A DNA stretch of 64,000 bases from Atriophallophorus winterbourni. Its lineage: Eukaryota; Platyhelminthes; Trematoda; Plagiorchiida; Microphallidae. Both the position numbers and the translations under genes were made by a program. The stretch is from contig JACCGJ010001867.1 in NCBI GenBank assembly GCA_013407085.1, positions 38,751 through 102,750 on the forward strand. Direction: 5' to 3'. Positions 1 through 13,000 of this stretch are shown here, piece by piece (position 1 is the first letter of the stretch; each line of letters begins with the position of its first letter). Under the pieces are notes generated by a model. That model made no database searches and was not told the origin of the DNA. It was given only the letters and a program-made list of their open reading frames with translations.

Positions 1-687
1 TTTTCTCTTCCCAATGTGTATTCTGTGTGATCTTGTTACTTAGTATATTCTAGTTATCGTTTACTGGGATCTTCTATTCTGACACCATAATAGCCAGTAA
101 CCCTTTCCCATCCGTTTACTCCAGTATTCCTATTGTGTCTTAGATTTGGCTACACATTATTAGTGCTAATGCTTCCCTGTGGTAGAGGTAATCAGCCTGT
201 CTTGTGTTTCCTTCGTACCACAACTCTGAACATAACATTAATGATCGTTTTTACCTACCCCTGTTTTACTTGGCTCATTTTCTCTCCTCATGTTGCAATA
301 AAGATGCCTGGTGAATACCATAATGTGCTCACATTCCAATCAGTAACACTACACCACTGTTTTCGTGTTACTGTACGCCTTTAGTGAACAAGGTTGGCGC
401 AATACATTTCTTGTGACCTTTATGCATAGACCGTCGTGGTACGAATGTTTGTGTTGAGACTTCAAGGCAACCGCCCTGTACACCTTGAGTGCGGTCGTGC
501 AGATGTCATGAAACATCACATCATGCGCGCACACACCGACGTATTACGCTTTCTAGCCACGATCGCCATTGCCTCAATTCGCCGTCGCTAAATCCAGTTC
601 GTTGATTAACTTTATTGTTTTCATTTTTTCCAAGTTGTTTTACTCTATCTTTGTAAACTACCTCCTCCTCCTCTGGTCATACTGTAG
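1..687. other. Intron of RALGAPA, no feature recognised
   Basis: Presumed intronic because the first recognisable exon starts at 688 with an acceptor site. Short open frames here show no similarity I recognise. No SINE-1 or LINE match was noticed. Confidence 0.5.
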
Positions 688-1006
688 GATGAGGAAAACG
701 CCCAAATCCATACCTTGATTCAAGAACATCACGATCAAGCCGAGCGCTTCTCTCCCTCCCATACTGACGGCGAACCTGAATTAAATTTGGCCACGTTGGA
801 ACGGAACAATGTGCAATTGTTCGTTCTGAACGGATCCATCATTCTCAGTTGCATCGCGTTGCCGAATGTCAGCGCTGGGCTGAGCAAGCTTGATGTTGAT
901 AGCGACGCACCGCTAACCGTGGCATCCAGATTGCTCCCAGTGTCTCCGTTCGTATCCTCGGCGGGGAGCAAATCCCAATCGCGTGAACCGGTTCCGTTTC
1001 TTTCAG
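688..1006 (+). CDS. RALGAPA: RALGAPA window exon 1
   Basis: Acceptor AG at 686-687 after a CT-rich tract. The frame opens at codon GAT 688, phase 0. It encodes a segment containing [18 protein letters not shown], then a Ser/Pro-rich stretch. It ends in phase 1 (TCA G) at a GTATGA donor. The previous exon is not visible in 1-687. Confidence 0.85.
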
Positions 1007-4000
1007 GTATGATGTCTTTTCCATCGTTTTAGCGACTATACCGTCGCCATGTACCTGTGCTTTGATACTTTGCTATTGAGACAAAATTAGTGTTGATTCA
1101 TTCAAGGTAGCAAAGACTTGAGGAATTAAAGATGAGTAATGATCAAGCTCATCGTTTATCATCGGTAGACGCTAGAAGTGACACTCGCGCAGTTAATTAG
1201 CACTGTAATTTTCGCGTTCTTTCATCATCATCATCATCACAGACAGCATTACACCGATAGCACGTACCGAATGCTTAACTGCCATACAACCATGTAAAAG
1301 TAAAGTTCTAATAGATGGGGAAGGGTGGGACTTAAATAGCTACGGATTCTATAAAAGAGTAAGCACAAACTAACTTGGATGAGGTATTTACACCTCGAAT
1401 GGAACATGCATTCAAACAAGTTTCGTGAACGAGTAGAGTGACATCAGCATGGCAGCTTCCTTGCGGCTTTCGCTGTCATGCATCATGACAAGGTTAAGCA
1501 AACACTCCAAGAAGATGCTTATTGCAAGACCGCCATTGCACGCGGTTTCGGGACATATCCTGGTGCTTAACTAGCCATTGCTATATCTGATCGCGGGGAC
1601 ACCAGCCTGAAAGATGTGCTGCGCAGACTTTGGAAAGGTTACTAGTAAGGGTTTTTAACTGCGTATGGCACGTGGCGGTTTGGCCACTCCGAGATTTACG
1701 CCAATCAAGATGTTGCGTCGCAAAAAGAATCCGTTTCGGAAGTGGGTGGTCCGACATCTGTAAAACGTGACTCATTCAGCGTAGCCTATGCAGGTTGATC
1801 TGCTTCTCTATATCGACATTACTCCCGAACAACTTATTTCGGAGAGCATCGGTGCGTATGCGATTGTAACAGCTAACTCCTAGAATGCTGCGGAGACACC
1901 GGTTGTCAAATACTTGGAGACGCTGAATGTGTTCTTTCACTTTTTTATATATAACCACAGTACTGCTAACCCCGTGCTTCTTGTCGGACTGTATGTAGTG
2001 AATCACGAGCCTAAAGTCAGGTGATAATATATTGCACGCTGTTGTCATGCTGCTCACGTTGTCTCGTAGCACAGATGTGCAATCGTGTTGTACTTTTGGG
2101 CTGTGCGGCTAACACCGTGCCAAATTGATTGGTCAGAGGTAATGAGCTGCATGCTGAAACAGGCTGGAGTCTCACTATCATTTCCTGTTCTTTTTTCTTC
2201 CTCATGTCTGTCTAGGCCTGGGCAACCTGGCAGTATCTTAACCCTGACTGTGCGGCACTTTGCCTGGATCAGGCTTGTGCTTTCATACATACATACACAC
2301 AAATGCTAGATCACAAGCAATCTGTGTTTATGCGCATGCAAACAACTAGAACAAATGCATGTTGTCATGTGCTGGGCACAAGCACCTTTTGTTACAACAG
2401 GCCAAATAGTTCTTTTTGAAGGGTACCTGTCATTTAACTTCAATAAACAGGCAAATCGGCGGACTGTATGCAATGGAGTAAGCGTAGAATGTTTGACCAA
2501 TGAAGATTTCTTCGCGCGAATTTCGACTCGGTATACATTACATCGTTGAAACTTACAATTACTTTTAGCCCGATCGACCGACCGACAACCTACTTACTCC
2601 TCTTTTTCAGATGCCCAATACTGTCGCCTAATCGTTCGGGATTTGTCGGGCAAATACAGCTGGGACTTGTCGTGTTTGCGCGATCTATGGTCTCGCTCGG
2701 TCATCTCAAAATTCGAGCAGACCTCGTCCTCGATAAGCACAACTCACCCACCTAGCCCCCCGCCTCGTCTAAATCCGAATCCACCCCCGCTTTCAATCAG
2801 TACTCTCACGGACTCGGCATCGGGTCGAACCAGAAAGCCCAAAGCAGTGCCGAATTCGGTCGACTCCATGGATGACGTAAGTGATTTGTTAACGATGATA
2901 AATCGCTTTGTGTAAATTTTCGAATCCGTGGTTTTAATTGCTGTTTATGTGCGTTTTCTCTTTCCACTGTAATCTGTGTTAAGTCCTTATCGTATGATTG
3001 GCCAACGGTAGTGAACTGCACGCTGAAATACGCTAGAGTCTCACTACCATTTCTAATTCTAACTTTTATTTCTCATATCTTTCTAGGCCTGGGCAACCTG
3101 ACAGTATCTTAGCCCACGTGCAGTCTCTGACTGTGCGGCACTTTGCCTGGATCAGGCTTGTGTTTTCATACCATACCATACCCTATCGTATGGCAATTAA
3201 TCCTCGCGATACATCACACACCACAATTGTAATTAACAGCTCTTTATTTCTATTTCCCCTCCCCTATATCTGTCTACGCCTGGGCAACCTGACAGTAATT
3301 TCGCCTTCGTGCAGTCTGACTGTGCAGCACTTTGCCTGGATCAGGCTTGTGCTTTCGTACCGTAACAGCTCTTGGTGAGCTGAAACGCACGTCGGCTGAG
3401 ATGTTTTCACGTTGATTAAGTTGAGACCACGAGTCAATCAGCACGGTGTTACATCCCAGTCGTATCTTCCAGAGCTCGCAGCCATGCTTTTTGATAGAAA
3501 AGCATACAAATCGGGTGTTTTATTCAAGCCCCCATGTATCCATATGTGAGTTTGTATGTGCCTGAACAGACTGCTCATATCAAGTCTCCCAAACACTGGC
3601 TTCAAGGACCCAGCTATGCGAATCTCGATCCTACTGTTTAATTTGTTGGCTGCCAACCGTATGAAACTCGTCCTGGAGAGTCGTGTGAAAAACCGGACAT
3701 TTTGTTCATTCCCCTGCATCCACATGTGCGTGTGCGGTCATGTGATTGAACAGGTTGTTCGCCAGCCAGCCTTATTCAGCGGAGACGTCAACATTTAAGT
3801 TTTGTACGCTGTGAGAACTTCACTAGGAGTTAGCTGAAAACGTCACCTCGGATTTTCGTTGAACCCTCGTGAATATACTTCGAGTACGACATTTAAAAGC
3901 GTGTGGGAAATCGGGAACAGTAACCCATCCCCCTTGTCTCCCGTTTGTATTTTATCTAACAAACGAAACCCGTATTATCAGATTGACCTTACGCATAGTC

Positions 4001-7000
4001 GATGCCGAAATCTCGAGCACTGGTCCAAGTTTGGCTGCATTCAATCTCTTAACGACTGTGCTTACGCACTCGGAACTACATAATTAATATATTCCTATTT
4101 ATATGTGCAATTGTTATGAGGCTGTGCCGCATATAATTCCCTTTTCCGGTCAATAACCGAAAAACTTGCACATCATTACACATTTGGGTATGCGTATGTC
4201 AATTGGATTCGGACTTGTTCAAGTACTTGACTTTGAGACTGTTTTCAGTTGATGCGACAACTGACCAAGTCCAGCCCCGAGTGTGACGTTTCCTGGACTC
4301 CCGCGGGTCAATGCACCGAGGAGCCAGACGCGCCGCCAGACGATCCCTGCCACGCAATGGAGGCTTTGACCAATGCTCAACTAGCCTCGCAATCTCAATC
4401 GGAGGAAGATGCGTTGAATTGTTCTGACAAGTATGTCCCTTTTTGGATATTCTGGCCTTAATCCGTTTGCTCCATCCAACTGAATTTTTCCTTTTTTGCA
4501 GAACCGCCTTTTTCCTTTCACCTTCGGCGCTCGAAAGCCCAGCGGTCGATTTGGAATCCTCGTTGACTTCGTCCCCATCACCTCGGCATACTTCACAAGA
4601 TTCTGCTATGCAGTTTGCTGATGACGCACGACCACTCGACAAATTTATGTCCTGTCGTCATCTGATTAATCAACTGGGTTTCCTTTCGTTTGAAAGGCGT
4701 CCAACAATCGATTTGCTACAAAAATCGGTCGGTTTGTTGCGAGATCTAAAGCATCTTGACAAATTCGGCGCGTAAGTCTCTGTTCAACTTATTTTTGTGT
4801 TCCTCATCTCGTCTGCCATCTTTAAGATCTTGTGCTTGGCTCATTCGTCGGTATTTCTCCGTTTTGCCTCATTTCGATTACATGACCTCGCTTGACTGTA
4901 TAAGTTACTTGTTGTACACCGGAGCTGACTCCGTTACGCAATCCATTGGCTCGGCTTGTTTACCAAATATTTTCCGTTCTTATATGCAATATGTGCAGCA
5001 TGGAAGCACATAACCTTCCGCACGATTGTACAAATCGCATGGGGTATAGATTGTGATTATAATCATCATCATCATCGCAGACAGCATTACACCGGTAGCA
5101 CGTACCGAGTGCTTAACTGCCAAACAACCATGAAAAAGTAAAATCCTAAAAGATGTGGAAGAGTGGGTCTTAAATAACTACGGATTCCATAAAATAGTAA
5201 GCACAAACAAACATAATTTTGCGGAATGCCTTTGCACAGCACTGTGTTAAACAGGACATTTCGATCAAACGCTCCTTTGCAGTCTAAAAAGATGGCTGTC
5301 GTTAAGTGTGCCGTAGTTCTAAGATATGTCGAAGAGTAAAAATTTGGTTCACGCAGCCTCTGCTAGGCCGGAAGCCAGCTTGCTTCTCACGAATCTATGG
5401 GACTTAAATAGCTACGGATTCGATAGAAGAGTAAGCACAAACAAACTGGGTAGATGTGCCTACACCTCGAATGGAACATGCATTCGAACAAGTTTCGTGA
5501 ACGAGTAGAGCGACATCAGCATGGCAGCTTCCTTGCGGCTTTCACTGTCATGCATCATAACAAGCAACCTTGTATGTCGTCAAGCGGAGTGACGAGTGAT
5601 TATAATAGTGAGACAGCATCACGCTCCCATTACCGATGGCAACGATTTAGCGCGATTTCACATTAGCAGGATAAACTGCCAAAGTACGCGGAATACCCTG
5701 CTTCAATATGTTCTTCCAACCGAAAAGTCTTTTCAGTCTTGTTGCCATAGCGATATGGGCTTTCTTCCTGGGAACCAGCTACGCTTTCGGGACGTCGGGA
5801 TAATCCATCTGACATGGCGAGTATGACTTCTTTGCCGATTTCGTTGCGCCCGCAAACCAGCAGCGTAGCCTAGCTGTCATGGGTTGTTTCTAGCAAGGAT
5901 GTGCAATCCTACAGTACTTATGTGTTGTGCGGCTAACACCGTGCTAAATTAATTGGCCAGAGGTAGTGAGCTGCATGCCGAAACACGCTGGAGTCTCACT
6001 ACCATCTTTAATCTTTATTCTCTATTTCTCATATTTGTCTAGGCCCGGGTAACCTGACAGTATCTTAGCCCACGTGCAGTCTGTGACTGTGTGGCACTTT
6101 GCCTGGACCAGGATTGTGCTCTCATACCATACCATATACCATGGGTTATTTCAGATACATATGGCGTAACTAGAGACACATTCGCCTTAAATCTTGATCA
6201 TTACAGTGAATATCCTTCGTTTTCGCCTTTGTGCATCGAGCTCAAATCGTTTCTGCAGATACTACGTTCCATAGTTTTGGTCACACCGATTTCTTGCTGT
6301 CACCACATCAAACGTAAACATTCACCTTGTCTTAGGAACTTTTCTGGATGTCGATCGATTTATCGAACTGAAGCTATCGATCAATAATATTCTCTCTGCA
6401 AGCAGTTCATTAAAGAAAAAAACACAACGTTTGTGTGTTTCGCGAGAATATTTGTGTGCCGATAAAAATCTAACTTTGTTTTCGGTACATCACATTTGCG
6501 TCGTCACAGTTACTTTTTATATCAGTGTGTGAAACTCAAGGTTGTTTTTATTCTTCGGTTATCCTGAGTTAGTAAAGCATTTTCTCAAAAATGATGAGTA
6601 CTTCATCTCGTTATACTTTGCTATGAGTTTTAATAAAACCTCAAGTTGCTGAAGCACGCTTTTAGGACGAGAACAGAAGGTAGCCACATACGCAGGTGAT
6701 GTAATTGCTAGCTTTTCAACCTGAACCGTTTTAGAACACAAACAACGGTACGGGATGTGCTAATCTGTGATCGAGTGTTTTACGACGATGCAGCCATTGT
6801 TGCAGACCTCACCTGCGCGACAAAGACGTTTGTAAAAGATATGACGTTAACCCTGCGAGTGTGGAAGAACTTGCTCTCGACTACCGTATCATTTTCCTCA
6901 AACAGCAGGCTGTTTACTTATTATGCATATTTTGATTTCAATCTGTGCGTGTCCATACATAATGTCCTTTCGTTACTTGATTCGCACTCTACCCTTTCAG

Positions 7001-10000
7001 ACGTGAAACTCACAAGATTGCTGTATTCTATATTGGTGCTGGCCAGGAAGACAAGCAAGCCATCCTCAGCAATCAAACAAGCAGCGCGGAATTCGAGCGC
7101 TTCGTGGCTGGCCTCGGATGGGAAATCGATCTACTCACTCATCAAGGTTTCCGTGGGGGACTCGAACGAAGTGGACGTGCCGGGAATTCCGCTCCCTATT
7201 ACGCAACATCCACGGTGGAAGTGATGTTCCACGTATCCACTCGAATGCCCTCGAGCACTCAAGGAGATCTGAAGGTTGGTCGCCTGTTTTGTTGGGTTTT
7301 TTTCGAATTCTCCGTTTCGTGGGTGTGTAGCGTAAGGCAATTGATGTCTAACTGTTGTGAGCTTTCCTTTTCCTGCGTTTGATTTACTGTGGTTGATGTT
7401 TTTAGATCTGTTCATATTCCTTTCCGTTCAAATCGATTTTTATTGATCGACATTATTTAACATTTGAAGCTTCGGTGCGCTCTTCTCAAAAAAACTTTAC
7501 ACGCAATTCAGCATCTGGTTTGCTGGTGCTTTCATTCAAAAAGGTTGACATGAAAGATTGGCTGCTTGAAACCAGTTTTCCTATGACCATATGATCTCGT
7601 GAACGAAATAAAAATAGTTTCAAACGTCGCGCGGAGTGCGCCCTAAGGATTTTCTAGTTCCTGATGGTAGCACTTCTATTGTATGCATGGCTTGTCGAAG
7701 TGCTGTTGAAATGTTGCGTGGATGTGCTGCGCAGCTTACACCGTGCTAAATTAATTTACCACCGGTAGTGAGCTGCATGCAAAAACACGCTGGAGTCTCA
7801 CTACCATTGCAATTTTCCTTTCCCATATCTGTCTAGGTCTGGGCAACGTGACGGTATCTTAGCCCAAAGCAGTCTTTAACAGTGTGGCACTTTGCCTGGA
7901 TCTGGCTTGTGATTTCATACATACATACATACATACTGTTGAAATGTCTTTTCTTGACAACGGCTTCGTTGATGGCGCATTTTTTCGAGCCTCCAAGTTG
8001 CTTCATCTTTTGCCTATGGACAACGTTTATGTCTAAATTCCCAGATACAGTCCTAGACTCTTGCTCCATTTCGACGCTAAACTTGCGATTCAAATATGAA
8101 CGTAATTTTTTAATGTTGTGAGTCCATATTCTGACCGATAATATGGATTAAGCAGGAAGATATTGGCATATCAAATTAGTACCAATGTCGATTTAGCGTA
8201 AGTATACTACGTCCTCTCGTTTATTGACCTTATTTTGCTGGTATTCACATTGCGCCTGTTCATAATATGTGGAAAATAACAGTGACTTGGATTATGTGCT
8301 CGTATCAACGATGCCACTGCTGCTACACTTCTGAATCTGTCCTCGACAAACAATTTGAGCACCACAAATCACATCTTGCGCAGCTTCGCCAGTCAACTAC
8401 CGCGTTCCTTTTAATTTCGTGGCTCCGTTGGAATTCCTCGCCTGGTTTGTGACCAGCTATGCACCACAATCGCAGATCACCGTACTCTGGATCTTAACTT
8501 GATGTAATGGTTTATTTACCTCCGTCACACATCGAGCTATACTGTGTTGTGTCCGAACAACGCTAGTCATACCCGGAAGGTCGGTGGCCCTCTGCCTTGT
8601 AGATAAGGCTCTTCAGCCAAAGGTTCCGGTTAGGGCCCCGTAAAGCAACCCCAGACTTTGTCCGGCGCACGCTCATAAGCAACTATGAAAATATAGCTAA
8701 AAATGACACCCCGTGCTTTTCTTGACTTGTTTGGCCCCAGCCACGTGTTTCATGATGATTCAGGTTCAGTTACTGCGCTGTGCTGATGGTATTGTTTTAA
8801 ATGTCCCAATTATTAATATTCACGAAATCCGAATAAATTCCTTCAGTAATGTTGTTCAATCGGTAATCGCATTCTCACATCTCTTTTATTCACTTCTCTG
8901 TATCGCGTAACGTTTACCAATGTTTTCCGAACCGTTCTCCTTAAGCTAACGTTGAGCGACAAATCTCTTCCGATGTTTTAAGTGCAATGTTCACCATATA
9001 TTCTATTCGCACCCGTTGCTCATTTTGTTCCTGATCATTACTCTCTCTGTGTTTCTTGATGCTCCATTACACAGTACAAACATCTTGGCAACGATGAAGT
9101 GATGATCATTTGGTCCGAGAACGTTCGAACCTTCAGTCGAAGTGTACTCCGCACCCAGTTCGGCGATGTGCTCATCATTATCTCTCCGCTTCCGAGTGGA
9201 TTGTTCCGAGTCGAAGTTCGAAGAGAATCCAATGTAAGTCAGTTGTTTCATGTGTTGTGTAGTCCCTCGCGGTGTCCACACTTGAACTTTCGGGTTGTTT
9301 ACCCGCATCAGGTGGAGACGGCAAACCTAGATTCAGTGAGGCTTGAGGCCGGACCTAAACGTGGTTAGCTGCGTAACTCAGTAACGTGTTCTTGGGCATC
9401 AGCGACTGTGCGCCAAATAGGAATAGCTCATCTAGACGTGACCCGCTCAATGTGCACAACCATGTGCAATTAGATTGGATACCTGCTTGAAAGATTTATA
9501 ACTTTTCCGTTTTTCATTTCAAGTTTTATCCATCATATTCTTCTCGCACGAGAAGCTGCCGAATCATGCTCTCCTTGCAATCTACCTTAGAGTGATGCTA
9601 CTTGTAACTCTGTAACGAATACTATTGTTTTCGTCTCCATGGTCAATTTCCAGCAGCTCCAGACAAGCGAGTTCAACCGGGCACTGCATTTGTGTCCACC
9701 TTCATGTCCGATGAAGGGTGAAATGGCTTGCGTCTTCAAGCTGACTGTATTAAAATTTTGGCTATAAATGATTCAGTCCCGTGAAGAATAACTTTAGCGT
9801 TACTCGTGTTGACCAAGTCAGATCTGAATTTTCATAGCCCAATCAATCCACCAGCTATTAGAGTAAGTGAATAAATCTTCACAAACATTTCTCGCGTGAA
9901 CACTGCTCGTCCTTTGCTTCGTTTATACAACCAGCTCAGAGTGAACAACTAGCTGTCGCTGAATACGTTCCACTCTCGTTTCCCACGTGCAGTCTCTGAC

Positions 10001-13000
10001 TGTGCGGCACTTTGCCTGGATCAGGCTTGTGCTTTCATACCATACCATACTCTCGTTTCCAAGCTGTTTTCATCGGTAGCGAGAATTGCCAATAAGGTGG
10101 CGACTCTTTCTGACAGATCAATTATTTTGGAACGATCGATTCATGGTGCACAAGGATTGAGCTCAAGCATCGCTGAACCAGTCGTACACAGATGTTAGAT
10201 GAATCCAAAATCATGTTCAAGTTTGCTCTAATTCTGTACCTTCTCAGCGAGTTGTTTAGAGAGTTGCTTTTTTCTGTTCAGAAAACCGCTGGTAGTTGAT
10301 CATTGGCGATTGCTTTTTCCAGGGTCAGTGCTTTGAGCTTCGACTTCAATCCATCGGTTGGCGTAAACGTGCACACAAAGCAGTTCAATTTCTCGTCTCC
10401 CGCGGTTCATGCGCAAACGCTTGCACTTTTAGAACCAGCATGCTACTGTGTTGCATTGACTAGCGGTTGCGAACAACGATTAGCGAATTCAGGTTACGCA
10501 CTCACGCACATGTATGGTCAATCCATTTTAGAACCGTTTGAAGCGACGTTCTGTCTAATAAATATGAAAGTGAGCCGACCTTATGAGGTAGTTTTAACAC
10601 ATTGCGAGTTTTGTGTTGGCATCGAGATGTAGCCCCTATGGTTGAAAATGTGGGTTCATGAGAATGCTGTCAGTAGCACGTGGGCGGCGCGTAAATGATG
10701 TTTACGCCCTCGATGCATTCGCAAACGCTCTCCGTTATCCGTCAACTAGCATGACAGTGTCGGGTCACGTGCAGACTGGCTCTTGCTTGGTACTCGATCA
10801 CTTGACTGCCTCTACTTAGAGATGAGTTTCGGGATTTAAACTCGAACGAGTTGTTAGCTTCCATGATGTCGGAGGAATTTATTTTTCTCCATTTAAAATA
10901 AACAAACTGATTACCGGTGTTAGTCGAGCACCAGCTAGTCTCATTTCTTAATCTAAGTAACAATAGTCTTAACGATTTAGACACAAATATTCATGCTCAT
11001 TTTTAATCCTCCATACTTTCTACGTCATCATCATCAGCGATAGCATTACACCGGTAGCATGGACCGAATGCCATACAACCATCAAAAAGTAAAATCCTAA
11101 AAGATGGGGAAGGGTGGGACTTAATTAGCTACGGATTCTATAGAAGAATAAGCACAAACAAACTGGGATGAGGTGCCTACACCTCGAATGGCAGCTTCCT
11201 TGCGGCTTTCACTGTCATGCATCATAACAAGCGTTTTTCGTCACTCCGCTTGACAACATACAAGGTTAAGCAAATACTCCAAGAAGAAGCTTAGTGCAAG
11301 ACCGCCATTGAACACGGTTTCTGGTCATATCCTGAAGCGTAACTAGCCATTGCGATACTTGATCGCGGGGACACCAGCCTGTGCCGATTTTGGAAAGGTT
11401 ACTTGTAAGAGTTTTTAGCTGCTTATGCCACGTGACAATTTGGCCACCACCAGATTTACGTCAATCAGGATGTGGCGTTGCAAAAAAGAATCTGTTTCGG
11501 AAGTCGGTGGTCCGGCATCCGTAAAACGTGACCCAACCAGCGTATCCTATGCAGGTTGATCTCCCTCTCTATATCAACATTACTACCGAAGAAAGCATCT
11601 TTGCATATGCGATTGTAACAGCTAACTCCTAGAATCGATTGTCAAATACTTGTAGGTGCCGAATGTGCTCTTTACGTAAGGTCCACGTTTCGCACACAAA
11701 CAGTAACACGTCCCGAACTGTCGCTTTATAGACTACTTTGAGTAACAGGGACAGTCTTTTCTGACGTCAGAAGTGATCTAAGTTGCAGAATGTTACGGTC
11801 GCCTTAGAAATGCATGGCAAGGCCACCTCATCTTACGATGCAGAATTATTGATACAACTACCGAGATACGTAAAACGATCTACAATTTGAAGCGCCTGAT
11901 TGTGAAGTAATAATGTGCAGCAGAACACTGCACTCAGTATCGTCTGTGCATCTGTGTTCGAGTCGAAGAGCAAAACTATATCATTAACATAGTCCAAGTC
12001 GAGAAGCCTGCCATCTCTCTTTATGTGAACTCCAAAAGCTAGGGCTCTTTCACTGCAGAATTCCACGATGGCATCAATTACAAAATTGAATAGAAAAATA
12101 AATCTGAAAATTTTCGGACGCCACTTGTAGTAGGGAATTTGGGTGAAAGGTCGTTGTAAGCCTAACGCATCCGGATGTCTGAGCATAAAACGCGAGCAGT
12201 ATGCTGACATACTTTTGCGGAACGCCTTTGCACAGCACTTTATTAAACAAGGCATTTCGATCGACTGAATCAAATGCTCTTTTGAAGTCTAAAAAGATGG
12301 CCATTGTCGGCTGTCGATAAGTGCGTCGCAGTTCTGAGATCTGTCGAAGAGTAAAAATGTCGTCGACACAGCCTCTGCCAGGCTGGAGGCCATCTTGCTT
12401 CTCTCGGATCTGTGATTCCCTATGAGAGGTTAGTCATCGAAGGCATATGGTCGCTAATAATCTCGTAATAATGGGAGTGAGACTTATCCCGCGGTGATTG
12501 AAGCATGAGCTTCGCACACCTTTTTAAATATAGGTACGATAACCGATAACAGAAGACCCATCGAATGCCTTAAATTAATAAAAACAGCGTATAATGGCAT
12601 ACGCTGTTCCCGACACTTTTCTTGAAGTCAACGGTTGATATTTCCCTGCGGAAGCCACATTGAGATTCAGAGTAAACTCTATCAGCTAAAACTTGTAGCC
12701 GTATCTGTAGGACTTCATCAAAAAATTCGCCTACAACATTCAGAAGGGAGATTCTTCTGTAATTGTTGCATTTGTTGCAGGCGAAAAGAAGTGCTGTTAA
12801 TGACTAATTGAGATTATGCACAGAATTGTATAACCCGTTCACCGTTATCTGTGCGTTGGCCTTCAAAACCAAACATGTCACCTAATTGTGATTCAGATGT
12901 GTCTAAGCGGCCGGTCTTACATTTATATCGCCTGCTAAGACAACAATATCGGAGCTTTTTGCACGTCGCAAAAGAGCATAAAGATCGTTGTAGAAGACGT

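Noticed and set aside
4199..4642. 147-codon minus-strand frame
   Set aside because: Shadow of RALGAPA exons 3 and 4 on the other strand.
10303..10632. 109-codon frame in RALGAPA intron 6
   Set aside because: No domain, no splice or promoter context, mixed composition.
11033..11050. CRISPR-like or satellite array from the TCATCATCATCA runs at four sites
   Set aside because: These are the GAT-triplet tails of LINE-A copies (1226, 5058, 11033, 21375), not spaced repeats.
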